A stretch of DNA of 64,000 nt from Clostridium beijerinckii (GCF_018223745.1 NZ_CP073653.1:4576001-4640000); one strand, 5' to 3'. Numbered from the stretch's first letter, positions 27,610 to 37,840 are shown. The notes: a model not told the origin generated them from the letters alone. Program-made: numbers and translations.

Positions 27610-29762
27610 ACTCCCCTTAAGTATCATCGCTAAACCTGTGATAACATGGTTCATTCCTATAACAGGCATAATATTTTTTGATTCATGACTTTCTATATTT
27701 TTAATCCACTTATTTAAATTTTCTAAATTACCAGTGATTCCATCAATATATCCTATAGCTATCTGTGAACCGTTAAGAAAGATTGGAATATTAAGATTTT
27801 CATACTCTTTAATCAGATTATAAAAATTATTTTTAACCTCATTTTTATAATTTTTATTCACACAAATCCTTGTTAACAGAAATAATGAACAAATTATTAT
27901 GCTTGTCTGTTTTTTTGTTTTAGCTTTATGAAATGCCTTATATGCAAACAATTCTCCATTTTTAGAATCTCCTGTTTCATAAAAATATTCAGCCATCATA
28001 AGGTAATTTGCACCTGCTGCTCCACCATTTGATATATGAATAAAATAATTTATTCCTTGTTGAAAAAATTCCACTAACTCTTTCAAATTTCCTACTTTTC
28101 TGTGAAATAAGTATAAAAAATGAGGTGATCCAAAAGTTGCCGGCATTTTATTATTTGCTATTCTCGACCCCCCTCCTTTAAAGAGCTCGTAGGCCTTTTT
28201 ATGGTACTCTATCATTCTCCTAACATTATAAAAGACTAATATGCTCTCCAAAAATGCGATTTCACCTAGTATTTGATTTTTATCTTTAAGATTTTTATCT
28301 TCTATATAGATAGCTTTAGCCTCATACAATAACTTAGCACCAGCTATTCTATTTCCGTAAAGAATATAAAAAAATAAATAAGTTAAATAAGCTATAGGCC
28401 TTTTTATCTTCTCACTGATAGTAAGCTCATTAAAAACTGGTTTTATAATTTCTTTATATAAATTAGTAAGATCTATTGTATAATTTCTCTCTATTAAATC
28501 TAGTATACGTTCGTAATTCTTAGCCTTATAATAGTATTCCATTGCATATATGTCATTAAAATTTTTAGCATACCAATCACCACAAATGTTATTTACTTTC
28601 ATTAAATCTACATTTGATAATGCTAATTCTTCTTCTAATGCATTTTTAAGGATTGAATGTAGTCTATATATTTTTTCCTTCTTATCGTATCTTATAAAGC
28701 AATTATTGGAACATACTCTTCTAATTACCTCCTTGGATCTTTCATCTTCAGTAATATACATGGCTTGTTCGATCGTGAAATTCTCAACCAATGCGAGTTT
28801 TAATAAAATCTGCTTGGTAACTTCATCAAATTTATCATATACAGCTATTTTAATTAACTCTGTTGCTTTTGGTATATTATCAAATGTATTTTGACTGTAA
28901 TATTGAATTAACGCAAGATACATAGCTGAAGTCCATCCACCAGTATATTCGTATAGTTCTTTTTCTTCTACTTCTGTCAATATTATTCCATTAATCTTAA
29001 AGAAATTTATCGTTTCATCAAAGGTGAATGCAATATCCTCCTGACGCATTATCATACATTTTTGCTTTAGCTCAAGTTCTATATACTCATTTGCCGGCTT
29101 TTTTCTACTTATTATAACTATGTGTAAATTACTTATATCTTCCAATATTATAGCTTTTATTAAATGATTAATATAAACTATTTTTTCATCATCCCAGTCA
29201 TCAATAATAATGATGGTTTCTTGCCTTATCTCATTTCTAATTATATCTATTATCTTATAAACATCTTTATTATTATTAGGAACCCCGTAGGCATATAACA
29301 TTTCACCTAACTTAAAATTGATATTTTTAATTAAATCACAAAATTTTTTCCATATCCACATATCATCAATTTCATCGTTTGTTATATCAAGCCAAATTGT
29401 TTGCACTCGTTTATTCTTCTCTATAAAATTTCTAACTGCAATGGATTTTCCGTAGCCCATAGATGCTGATATAAAATATATAGGTATTCGAAAAATTTCT
29501 TGCAATAGCTTATTAATGCGCTTTCTATATAATAGTTTAGGTCTAAAAATTTCATTTTTCATATATAAATATCCCTTCATTTAAGCAAATGTATGTGAAA
29601 ACTACATTAGAATATTTTATCATACTTAAAATTTCATTTCAAATTTAACCTTTACTGTTAAAATTATACTAAACTTCACATAAAAATCTGTTTCGTAGAC
29701 TGTGTATTTCCAATACTTTCAAAAGTTATCAGCAGATTTAACTTAATTAATAATTTCCCAAA

Positions 29763-29800
29763 GAAAAATAAAGTTCCAAGCACTTAAACTTGAAACTTTA
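29763..29800 (-). terminator. htpG terminator
   Basis: Stem AAAGTTTCAAG/CTTGGAACTTT with one G-U pair, followed on the minus strand by ATTTTTC, just after the htpG stop. Confidence 0.8.
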
Positions 29801-29811
29801 TTAACGATATC

Positions 29812-31746
29812 TTAAAGAGCAACTACTTTATTTAAAAGCATATTATTTCTCTTTATAAATTCATCCATTTCAGCTGCATCTAATTCCTTATTTGCAATTT
29901 TAGCTAAATCTAAAATATGCTCACAGATAAATTTAACATCTTCCTTTTTGCTTTCATTCTTAGAAACTTCTAGAAGCTTCTTAATTATTGCACTCTTATT
30001 GTTTATAACTAAAGTTTTTTCTTCATCGAACATACCTGGGAAGCTCATTCCTGATTTTGCATACATCTTACTCATTTGAGCCATTCTTCTTGACTCTTCT
30101 GAAACTAAAATAAGTGCCGGAATTTCTTCATTCTTCAATCCTTCAATAGATAAATTCTTGATTTTGTCTCCTAGTGCAGTCTTAAATAGATCCTCTATTT
30201 CCTTATTTAAAGCTTTTATAGTCTCATCATTTTCATCTTCTTTACTTCCTAATGTATCTGAAATATCAGAATCAATTCTCTTGAATTTAATTCCTGATTC
30301 ATGCATTTCCAAGAACGAAATAAAGTGATCATCTAGTGAGCAATCTAATATAACAGCATCTAAATCATTCTCTTTAAACATCTTTATATATTGAGATTGT
30401 TGTTTTTCATCATTAGCATAAAATACTTTGTTTTCATGCTTTTCTTTATTGGCTTCAAGATAATCCTTTAATGTTACGAATTCACCCTTTAAATTCTTAA
30501 AGATTATTATTTCCTTTATCTTATCATAGAATTTTTGATCTCTTAGGCAGCCGTATTTAATGAATATTTGTATATCTGGCCAGAATTTATTAAATTCTTC
30601 TCTGCTATTTTTAAACAGGTCAACTAATTTATCTGCTACCTTTTTAACTATATGATTAGATATTTTTGAAACTTCCTTATCATTTTGAAGGAAACTTCTT
30701 GATACATTTAAAGGTAGGTCTGGGCAATCAATAGTACCTTTTAAAAGTAATAAGAATTCAGGTATTACTTCTTTAATGTTATCTGCAACGAAGACTTGGT
30801 TATTATATAACTTAACTTGACCTTCTGTTGCTTCAAATTCATGAGTTAATTTAGGGAAATATAATATTCCTTTTAAATTAAACGGATAATCTACATTTAA
30901 ATGAATCCAGAACAATGGCTCATTGAAATCCATAAATACTTTTCTATAGAAATCCTTATATTCCTCATCTGTACAATCCTTAGGCGCTTTAACCCATAAT
31001 GGATTTGTATCGTTTAATGGCTTTGGTGCTTCTGGTTCCACTAATTCTTGATATTCAGTTCCATCTTCTTTCTTCTTCGTTTCATATTTAGGTTCTTCTT
31101 TTGGCTTATTTTCATCTTCTAAATATATTTCTGTAGGTAAGAAAGAACAGTATTTCTTGATTATTTCTCTTACCTTATATTCTTCCAAGAATTCTGAGCT
31201 TTCATCATCTATATATAGTGTTACTGTTGTACCCCTTGTTGTTCTTTCGCTAGAAGATCCAATTTCATATTCTGTTCCACCTGTACATTCCCACTTAACG
31301 GCTTCAGCGCCTTCTCTAAATGATAGTGTATCTATTTCTACCTTAGTAGATACCATGAAAGTTGAATAAAATCCAAGCCCGAAGTGACCAATTATATCCT
31401 TACCTTCATCCATTTTATCTTTATATTTTTCCATAAAATCCGTTGCTCCAGAAAACGCAACCTGATTTATATATTTTTTAACCTCTTCCTCTGTCATACC
31501 AATACCATTGTCTATGAATTTAAGAGTCTTCTTTTCCTTATTTATTGATACAACAACTTTGTATTGCTCGTCTCCGTTTGTTGTTGCTTCTCCTAGGGAA
31601 ACTAATCTTTGAAATTTACTAATTGCATCGCATGCATTACTTATAACTTCTCTGATAAATATATCCTTATCAGAGTATAGCCATTTTTTAATAATAGGAA
31701 ATATGTTTTCTGTGTCAATTGATATGTTACCATTTTCTTTTATCAT
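29812..31746 (-). CDS. htpG: molecular chaperone HtpG (Hsp90)
   Basis: 644 residues. The N-terminal GHKL ATPase domain has IREVISNACDAISKF, DNGIGMTEEEV and GHFGLGFYSTFMV; the middle domain has the catalytic-loop LPLNVSRSFLQNDKEV. The C-terminal dimerisation domain completes the usual Hsp90 layout. A Glu/Lys-rich insert (about residues 220-240) marks the N-M linker. The ATG has a GGAGG site and a strong terminator follows, so it is monocistronic. It is a cytosolic ATP-dependent chaperone. Confidence 0.97.
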   Translation of the reverse strand: MIKENGNISIDTENIFPIIKKWLYSDKDIFIREVISNACDAISKFQRLVSLGEATTNGDEQYKVVVSINKEKKTLKFIDNGIGMTEEEVKKYINQVAFSGATDFMEKYKDKMDEGKDIIGHFGLGFYSTFMVSTKVEIDTLSFREGAEAVKWECTGGTEYEIGSSSERTTRGTTVTLYIDDESSEFLEEYKVREIIKKYCSFLPTEIYLEDENKPKEEPKYETKKKEDGTEYQELVEPEAPKPLNDTNPLWVKAPKDCTDEEYKDFYRKVFMDFNEPLFWIHLNVDYPFNLKGILYFPKLTHEFEATEGQVKLYNNQVFVADNIKEVIPEFLLLLKGTIDCPDLPLNVSRSFLQNDKEVSKISNHIVKKVADKLVDLFKNSREEFNKFWPDIQIFIKYGCLRDQKFYDKIKEIIIFKNLKGEFVTLKDYLEANKEKHENKVFYANDEKQQSQYIKMFKENDLDAVILDCSLDDHFISFLEMHESGIKFKRIDSDISDTLGSKEDENDETIKALNKEIEDLFKTALGDKIKNLSIEGLKNEEIPALILVSEESRRMAQMSKMYAKSGMSFPGMFDEEKTLVINNKSAIIKKLLEVSKNESKKEDVKFICEHILDLAKIANKELDAAEMDEFIKRNNMLLNKVVAL

Positions 31747-31856
31747 GATATTACCTCCTGTTATTTTTTCTAGAAAATATTTTAATGCAAAGAATATTTA
31801 TTGTCAAATTCTTCTTATAACTTTATTTTAAACTTATACATTAATTTAATAAAGAA

Positions 31857-31932
31857 AGAATATATGTTGTAAAATGTCTTTCTCACATAATAGCCTAAAA
31901 CTATCATTTTGATATAGTACAACATATATTCT
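31857..31932. repeat. 76 bp element with perfect 15-base terminal inverted repeats
   Basis: AGAATATATGTTGTA at 31857-31871 and its exact complement at 31918-31932 bracket 46 bases with no ORF. It lies between the receptor gene and htpG, about 110 bases upstream of the htpG start. The ends resemble the TATATGTTG end of the dispersed repeat family. Confidence 0.5.
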
Positions 31933-31959
31933 AAATTATATATTAGAATCAAAATCTTA

Positions 31960-33672
31960 TTATATCTTAAATTTTAAAACAATATCATTAAGCTTTTGAG
32001 ATAGTTCGGCTTGACTTTGCGAAGATTTGGCAATATCACTAACAGCTAATGTTATTTCATTAATACTATTCAGTACTTCTTCTGAACCTGCACCCGACTC
32101 TTCTGCTGTCGCAGATACAGTTTGCATAGCTTGATTTATTTGTTCTATAACTTCATTTATCTGATTAGATGAAGATGCAAATTCTTCAGTCATTTCATTA
32201 ACAAATTCAGCGTCTTTTTCATATTGAATGCCAGTATTCATAAGTAATTCATAGCTTGGCTTTACATTTTGAGCTATATAGTTAAGTATATCTTCTCCAC
32301 TTTGAGATAAATTTTCGAATGCAGCCTGCACCTGTAAAACCATACCTTGTATACTTGAAACTGCCTCTGATGATTGTTCTGCAAGTTTTCTTACCTCGTC
32401 TGCAACCACAGCAAATCCTTTTCCGTTTTCACCAGCTCTTGCTGCTTCAATTGCCGCATTAAGTGCAAGTAAATTAGTTTGTGATGCTATATCCCCTATA
32501 GCATTAGCCATCAATTTTACCTCATTCACTACTTTACCATCTTCTATGGCTTTTATAATATTTGCTTTCTTTTCCTCATAAATACTGTTTCCTTGTTCTA
32601 TATTTTCTGAAGCTTTTCTCTTTATTTCAAGAGAGCGATTCTTTATTTCCCCTACTGAAACAGCCGCATCATTTGCTCTATTAGCGAGTTCATTTGTTGT
32701 CGCTCCAATTTCTTCTGCTGATGCACTTACTTCTTCTGTTATAGCACTCAGATCTTGGGCTCCTTTAGATATTTGTTCAATTGATTCATTTATATCATTC
32801 ATCTTAGAAGAAACATCATGTGTTGTAGCCGATAGTTCTTCTCCTGATGAACTTATATCATTGGATCCATCTATTATTACGCTTATTAATCTTCTTATGT
32901 TTTCATTAGCTTTATTTAAGGCTCTTGCCATACTGCCAATTTCATCCTTAGAGCTTATCTCTATTTCCTGAGTTAAATCTCCTTCTTCTAAGTGCTGTGC
33001 ATATAATAATACTTTTTTTAAATTATTTGATATGAGTGTAGCAATTATAACACCTAATAAAACTGCAGTAATAAAACCTAAAATAATTGTTGTTACCATT
33101 ATATAAAAAGATTTATTATTGACCTTATTATTAGATAAGCTTTTATCTGATGCTTTTTGTTCAGTAATTTTAACTAATTTATCAATATTATTAGTTAACT
33201 TCTCTCTTATGTTTGCGCTTTCTTTGCTAACACTCATAGCTTCGTCGTACTTTCCATCACTTGCTAGACTTATTATTTTATCAGATGAATTCCTATAATC
33301 TGTTAAATCACTTTTTATTTCTTTATATATTTTATTTTCGTCTTCATTCATATCTGATTGTTCATATATTTTAAGGATCTCATTGTTTTTATCTCTATAA
33401 CCATCTATATTACTTATTGTCTGGCTAACTTTACTAAAATCCTTACTGTTTAATAAATTCAAAATTTCTAATCTAGAATGTAATGTATTTGAGTTAAAAT
33501 CTTGTAGATTTTTTAGCACTTGGAAATCTTTTTCATATAACGCATTAGAATTAGAATTTATTTTACTTACACTAAGTATTCCTATAACTCCAACTACTGC
33601 AATAAATATAGATATTATAAAGAAACTGATCTGTAATTTATATTTTATTTTTAAATTATTAAACCATCTCAC
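31960..33672 (-). CDS. methyl-accepting chemotaxis protein, transmembrane
   Basis: 570 residues from a GTG at 33672 behind AAGGGGG. Transmembrane helix 1 is at about residues 10-32 and helix 2 at about 188-212. Between them lies a mostly helical ligand-binding region of four-helix-bundle (4HB_MCP) type. A HAMP domain follows, then the signalling domain with the hairpin tip [28 protein letters not shown]. It senses an external signal and controls CheA. It is monocistronic and far from the che operon at 52-60 kb. The ligand is unknown. Confidence 0.93.
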   Translation of the reverse strand: MRWFNNLKIKYKLQISFFIISIFIAVVGVIGILSVSKINSNSNALYEKDFQVLKNLQDFNSNTLHSRLEILNLLNSKDFSKVSQTISNIDGYRDKNNEILKIYEQSDMNEDENKIYKEIKSDLTDYRNSSDKIISLASDGKYDEAMSVSKESANIREKLTNNIDKLVKITEQKASDKSLSNNKVNNKSFYIMVTTIILGFITAVLLGVIIATLISNNLKKVLLYAQHLEEGDLTQEIEISSKDEIGSMARALNKANENIRRLISVIIDGSNDISSSGEELSATTHDVSSKMNDINESIEQISKGAQDLSAITEEVSASAEEIGATTNELANRANDAAVSVGEIKNRSLEIKRKASENIEQGNSIYEEKKANIIKAIEDGKVVNEVKLMANAIGDIASQTNLLALNAAIEAARAGENGKGFAVVADEVRKLAEQSSEAVSSIQGMVLQVQAAFENLSQSGEDILNYIAQNVKPSYELLMNTGIQYEKDAEFVNEMTEEFASSSNQINEVIEQINQAMQTVSATAEESGAGSEEVLNSINEITLAVSDIAKSSQSQAELSQKLNDIVLKFKI

Positions 33673-33835
33673 ACCGCTTTCCCCCTTTGTTGATATTTGT
33701 AATCAACTAATAATTCTTATTAAAATTTTAACATAATTTACCCATTTTTGCACTTATTTTTTGTATTTTTCACTAAATTCCAAAAATTAATTTGTACAAT
33801 ATTATTTTTTATTAAAACAATTACAAATAATACTA

Positions 33836-33866
33836 TTGACATTAACGCTACGTAAAGGTGTAAATT
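33836..33866 (+). promoter_or_regulatory. MerR-type promoter with 19 bp spacer
   Basis: TTGACA (33836-33841) and TAAATT (33861-33866) are separated by 19 bases instead of 17. The overlong spacer is the hallmark of promoters distorted by MerR-family activators. The spacer contains the partly symmetric AACGCTACGT sequence. The MerR-type gene starts 22 bases later, indicating autoregulation. Confidence 0.65.
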
Positions 33867-33888
33867 AATCTTGTAAGGAGGCAATCAC

Positions 33889-34653
33889 ATGGAATATACA
33901 GTGCAAAAACTAAGCAAACTGGCTGGTATCAGCACAAGAACGCTTAGATATTACGATGAGATAGGGATTCTTAAGCCGGCAAGAATTAATTCATCTGGAT
34001 ATCGGATTTATAGCCAAAAAGAAATAGACAGGTTACAGCAAATATTATTTTACAAGGAATTAGGAGTAGATCTTGAAAGTATAAAAAGTATGTTGTTATC
34101 ACCAGATTTCAATAATACCAGTGCACTCAAAGAGCATCGCGAAAAGCTTCTTACAAAACGCAAACAACTAGATATATTAATAGCTAATGTTGATAAAACG
34201 CTAGCTTCATCAGAAGGGAGAATTATAATGAGTGATAAAGAAAAATTTGAAGGTTTTAAACAAAAGATGATAGATGAAAATGAAAATAAATATGGTAATG
34301 AAATACGTTCCAAATATGGTAATGATATTATAAATAAATCAAATAAAAAATTTCAAAGTATGAGTAAAGAACAATATGAAGAATTCGAAAAGTTAGTTAT
34401 TAAACTTATGGATACACTAAAGGATGCTTTTAAAACTAATGATCCTTCAAGCGAGCCTGCACAAAAAGCTGCTGATTTACACCGCCAATGGCTAGCTTAT
34501 TCTTGGAGCGAGTACTCAAAGGAAGCCCATGCAGGTCTTGCCAAAATGTATGTTGATGATGAACGATTTACTGCCTATTATGATAAGGATCAATCTGGCC
34601 TGGCCGCTTTTTTAAGAGATGCTATTTTTATATACACTGGAATAAAAAAATAA
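33889..34653 (+). CDS. MerR-family regulator with TipAS-like ligand-binding domain
   Basis: 254 residues. The N-terminal winged helix (YTVQKLSKLAGISTRTLRYY, DEIGILKPARINSSGYRIYS) is typical MerR; a dimerisation helix spans about residues 75-110. The C-terminal 140 residues match the TipAS domain of TipAL/Mta/SkgA proteins (W-L-Y-W-pattern segment HRQWLAYSWSEYSKEAHAGLA and YDKDQSGLAAFLRDA). TipAS domains trap thiopeptide antibiotics or other drugs. No drug pump is adjacent, so the only visible target is its own promoter. Confidence 0.87.
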   Translation: MEYTVQKLSKLAGISTRTLRYYDEIGILKPARINSSGYRIYSQKEIDRLQQILFYKELGVDLESIKSMLLSPDFNNTSALKEHREKLLTKRKQLDILIANVDKTLASSEGRIIMSDKEKFEGFKQKMIDENENKYGNEIRSKYGNDIINKSNKKFQSMSKEQYEEFEKLVIKLMDTLKDAFKTNDPSSEPAQKAADLHRQWLAYSWSEYSKEAHAGLAKMYVDDERFTAYYDKDQSGLAAFLRDAIFIYTGIKK

Positions 34654-34696
34654 TTTTATAAATTTAAATATATCAGTGAAAATACTATTCCAAAAT

Positions 34697-34729
34697 TAAT
34701 AGGCTGTCGATTTTATCGACAGCCTATTA
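34697..34729. terminator. bidirectional terminator hairpin
   Basis: Perfect 14-base stem TAATAGGCTGTCGA with a TTTTA loop, between the convergent MerR and HD-GYP genes. Confidence 0.75.
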
Positions 34730-34807
34730 AATGATTATACTATATATTATAATTTGATTATTATTATCTTAATTTATTGAATTCGGTTTACATATTTCTT
34801 ACAGGGC

Positions 34808-35482
34808 TTATTTTTTTGTTATTTGTTCAATAAATAAATTTACTAATTCAGGATCAAATTGAATTCCCGAATTTCTTTTTAATTCCTCTATAGCAAATTC
34901 TTCTGTTAATGCTTTTCTATAAGGACGCTCACTAGTCATAGCATCATATGCATCTACTATAGATATAATTCTAGATTCAAAAGGTATATCTATATCCTTA
35001 ATGCCTTTTGGATATCCTTCTCCATTCCACATTTCATGATGAGAAAGTACATACTTTGCAATTTCTGACATTTCATTTACTGTACTTAATATCCTATACC
35101 CTATTTCTGGATGACGTTTGATTTCATTATACTCATCCTCTGTAAGTCTCTCTGGCTTATCAAGAATATTTTCCTCTATTGCTATTTTACCTATATCATG
35201 TAGCAATCCGGCATTTTTTAATTCTTGGATTTTCCTTTTAGGTACTCCAATATTCTTTCCCATAAGTTCACACAGATTAGCAACTCTCACAGAATGTTGC
35301 TCTTCCCTTTTATTTTTCTCATTAAGAGTGTTTATTATTGTATCAATAGTTTTACCTCTCATATTTGAACTTTCAAAAAGCTTTCTCTTATACATATAAT
35401 CCTCTGCTTTTATGAATATTTCTTGAATCATTTCATCTTCATGACATTTAGTTTCATAACCGAATGAAATAGATATATCCAA
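34808..35482 (-). CDS. HD-GYP protein with a remnant of a GGDEF domain (5'-truncated)
   Basis: 224 residues from a TTG at 35482 with GGGAGG 12 bases away. The HD-GYP domain looks complete: LLHDIGKIAIEE, HHEMWNGEGYP, IVDAYDAMTSERPYR. The first 40 residues (ISISFGYETKC, KAEDYMYKRKL) match only the last strands and helix of a GGDEF domain, without the GGDEF motif or substrate site. So the gene looks like the 3' end of a PAS/GGDEF-HD-GYP gene such as its neighbour at 36466-37836. Phosphodiesterase activity may remain, but input control is lost. Confidence 0.8.
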   Translation of the reverse strand: MDISISFGYETKCHEDEMIQEIFIKAEDYMYKRKLFESSNMRGKTIDTIINTLNEKNKREEQHSVRVANLCELMGKNIGVPKRKIQELKNAGLLHDIGKIAIEENILDKPERLTEDEYNEIKRHPEIGYRILSTVNEMSEIAKYVLSHHEMWNGEGYPKGIKDIDIPFESRIISIVDAYDAMTSERPYRKALTEEFAIEELKRNSGIQFDPELVNLFIEQITKK

Positions 35483-35574
35483 ACCCTTTTATTTCCTCCC
35501 AACCTTTAGGTTAAATAAATATTTATGTAATATACTTTATAGCATTTCATCAATTAGTTCTATACGATACCTAT

Positions 35575-35958
35575 TTATGAACTAAGATTTATCTCTTCCT
35601 TTATATTTTCCTTATTAATATTAAATTTCCCAACTCTGTCAGGAATACAGCTAAGTATATCATCTAGATCATTTAGTCCCCTTAGTTTCATTATAGTAGT
35701 TTCACCATCTCTAATTATTAAAATTGCATCTAGAGATACACTTACCCCTATACATTCGCCAATGTCTACACCTTTCATTCCTTTGAAACCATCACATTTT
35801 TCTCCCACTATTCCGCAACTAACCATAACACTTATAATAGGTATAAGAATTACTTCTTCTAAAATAACCGGTTTTCCTATAACTCTTTCTTTTATGAAAT
35901 GTTTTCCTGATTTAATAAATAAGTCATCTATATCTTCTTTTTTAGCTCTATTATACAT
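35575..35958 (-). CDS. GerW/YtfJ-like sporulation protein
   Basis: 127 residues behind a strong AGGAGGG site. The middle part (VIGKPVILEEVILIPIISV, GVSVSLDAILIIRDGETTIM) follows the layout of GerW/YtfJ proteins, which carry GxP-VIPVSKV and PVAFLVI-like strands and are linked to spore germination. The glycine-rich loop is shorter than usual and has two cysteines. Similarity is by pattern only, so the family call is moderate. It stands alone, followed by the truncated HD-GYP gene. Confidence 0.55.
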   Translation of the reverse strand: MYNRAKKEDIDDLFIKSGKHFIKERVIGKPVILEEVILIPIISVMVSCGIVGEKCDGFKGMKGVDIGECIGVSVSLDAILIIRDGETTIMKLRGLNDLDDILSCIPDRVGKFNINKENIKEEINLSS

Positions 35959-36028
35959 ATTGTTCCCTCCTAGATTTAATATAAGCTTAGTAACATTTAA
36001 TACCTCTATTTTAAATACTTCTATAAAA

Positions 36029-36134
36029 CTATATATATTTCAATTCATAGTATACATTTCATAATTCACCATTACGTCTAAAATTCTCGTAATATTCTTA
36101 GAATTATCATGAAGAATTATTTTTGTAATATATA
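36029..36134 (+). repeat. dispersed intergenic repeat, copy 4
   Basis: Same block order as copies 1-3: ATATATTTCAATTCA, ACATTTCATAATTCAC, CTAAAATTCTCGTAAT, AGAATTATCATGAAGAATTA, then TTTTTGTAATATATAT. Far from the nucleoside cluster, which shows that the family is dispersed. Confidence 0.75.
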
Positions 36135-36328
36135 TCAGCATTTTAATATTTGGTATAATCGGCTTAAAGATAAGCATTATACACTTAAATAAATATATTA
36201 GTAATTATTTCCCAATAACTCAAAATTTAAATCTTTTCTCTTATTAATAAATATTAAAATATCATTATTCCTAACCTACATCACACTTGTATTTTTATAA
36301 AGTTTTGATTCTCAAAAAATAAAAAAAT

Positions 36329-36371
36329 ATGACTTAGAGGATATATTTTCTCTAAATATCCTCTAAATCAT
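36329..36371 (-). terminator. terminator of the GGDEF-HD-GYP gene
   Basis: Near-perfect 16-base stem (ATGACTTAGAGGATAT, one mismatch) followed on the minus strand by ATTTTTTTATTTTTT. Confidence 0.85.
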
Positions 36372-36465
36372 ATTTCATTCTTATATTCTAAAAGCTTTTT
36401 ACTTAATTAAATCTAATTTATTATTTTCAGTAAAATTAACATTATCCAATCATAGGTAATTATAA

Positions 36466-37836
36466 TTAATATGGAATCTTATTTTTTAAATAATCAGTAA
36501 AACATTTTACTATTTGTGGATCAAATTGAGTCCCAGAGCACCTTTTTAACTCTTTTATAGCTTCTTCTTTGCCTATAGCCTTCTTATACACTCTGTCATT
36601 AGTCATAACATCATAAGAATCCGCTACATTAATTATTCTCGCCATTAAAGGAATTTCTTCTCCAACTAATCCTAAAGGATACCCATTTCCATCCCATTTC
36701 TCATGATGTGTTAATACACATTTAGCAACATTTCCAAGCTCGCTCGATGCATTTATAATTCTGTATCCTTTTTCTGTATGAGTTTTCATTATTTCAAATT
36801 CTTCTTTTGTCAACTTTCCTGGCTTTAATAATATATCTTCATTAACACCTATTTTACCTATATCATGTAAACTTGCAACTAATGCTAACTCATCTAGTTC
36901 TGAAATTTTTAACCTCAATTTTTTTCCTATTTCTAAAGCATATTTTGTTACTCTTTCAGTATGTTCATTTGTTTCCATATTTTTCTCTTCTAGACTTTTT
37001 TTCAACGAATCCATAATTGAGCTTCTAATACTTTTCTTTTCTAATAATTTTTGTCGATATACTTTTTCTTCTACCTTGTTTATGCAATCGTATATATCTT
37101 CCTGTAATGAATATTTTATTCCCTCACCTAATGCAATGCTTAATTGCATAAATTTATAATCTGATTGTTCGCATTTTTTTGTGATTTTTCTAATAACTTT
37201 TTCACATTTTGATTCATCACAATTAGGTATAAGAATTATGAATTCATCTCCGCCCCATCTAAATACATATCCATTAGGATGACATATCTCTTTAAGAACT
37301 CCAGCTATACTTCTAAGTAAATTATCTCCTTCTAGATGTCCTAAAGTATCATTTACTATTTTAAGCCCGTTTACATCTCCCATTATTATTCCTAATGGCA
37401 AATATTGCTCATGGTTTAATTCTTTAATCTTTTCTTCAAAACTATATCTATTATATAAGCCTGTGAGAATATCTATTTCACTTAAATATCGTAATCTTTC
37501 CTCTAAGATCTTTCTTTCCGTTATATCTCTAGATAACCCTACCAATCCCCATACTTGTCCATCTTTATCTACAACAGGTATTTTAACATTCTCTTCAATT
37601 ATTTCTCTACCATTCTCATTTTGTATCCTATGCTCAAAATAAGTAGCCTTTTTTGTTACCATGATTTTATTATCCTGATCAATGAATTTTTTCGCTTCAT
37701 TGTAGTTACCGTATATCTCCAAATCAGTTTTGCCTATTATTTCTTTTACGCCTCTCTTTTTATAAAAATCTTCAAACTTCTTATTAAATCCAAGAAATCT
37801 GCTTTCCTTATCTTTATAAAAAATAGATTCTGGCAC
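36466..37836 (-). CDS. PAS-GGDEF-HD-GYP protein (3' part of a frameshifted gene)
   Basis: 456 residues in this frame. In order: a PAS domain (residues 1-110, ending GLVGLSRDITERKI), a GGDEF domain with intact RWGGDEFIILIPN, and an HD-GYP domain with SLHDIGKIGVNE, HHEKWDGNGYPLG and VADSYDVMTNDR. It could both make and break c-di-GMP. The first available start is a GTG with no ribosome-binding site, and the frame continues upstream in phase with ILRTIIDAV, which is the natural PAS start. It therefore appears to be the continuation of the PAS ORF at 37841-38248, shifted by one base in an A7 tract. Confidence 0.85.
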   Translation of the reverse strand: MPESIFYKDKESRFLGFNKKFEDFYKKRGVKEIIGKTDLEIYGNYNEAKKFIDQDNKIMVTKKATYFEHRIQNENGREIIEENVKIPVVDKDGQVWGLVGLSRDITERKILEERLRYLSEIDILTGLYNRYSFEEKIKELNHEQYLPLGIIMGDVNGLKIVNDTLGHLEGDNLLRSIAGVLKEICHPNGYVFRWGGDEFIILIPNCDESKCEKVIRKITKKCEQSDYKFMQLSIALGEGIKYSLQEDIYDCINKVEEKVYRQKLLEKKSIRSSIMDSLKKSLEEKNMETNEHTERVTKYALEIGKKLRLKISELDELALVASLHDIGKIGVNEDILLKPGKLTKEEFEIMKTHTEKGYRIINASSELGNVAKCVLTHHEKWDGNGYPLGLVGEEIPLMARIINVADSYDVMTNDRVYKKAIGKEEAIKELKRCSGTQFDPQIVKCFTDYLKNKIPY

Positions 37837-37840
37837 TGCA

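Larger units (their letters stand above)
25546..29562 (-). pseudogene. MalT/LuxR-type transcriptional regulator interrupted by an IS
   Basis: Removing the IS (26062-27603) and one target copy joins GSYI to ELEIQVEIM in frame and restores a single reading frame of 822 residues, the usual size of MalT-like regulators. The N-terminal part (start ATG 29562 behind AAGGGA) has an NTPase domain with Walker A SASMGYGKS, Walker B IIIIDDWDDE and a TPR-like helical region. The C-terminal part has a LuxR helix-turn-helix (LTPREIEIMKLVYHGYKQSEI). As it stands the N-terminal piece ends after 11 IS-encoded residues and lacks the DNA-binding domain, so the regulator is almost certainly inactive. The interruption looks recent because neither half has other damage. 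Confidence 0.92.
35959..36465. other. intergenic region with a dispersed repeat and a terminator
   Basis: About 500 bases. It contains copy 4 of the dispersed repeat (36029-36134) and the terminator of the GGDEF-HD-GYP gene (36329-36371). Nothing else is recognised. Confidence 0.5.

Noticed and set aside
37836-37836. Independent GTG start for the GGDEF-HD-GYP gene
   Set aside because: No ribosome-binding site, and the start would cut into the PAS domain; a frameshift of one longer gene explains the data better.
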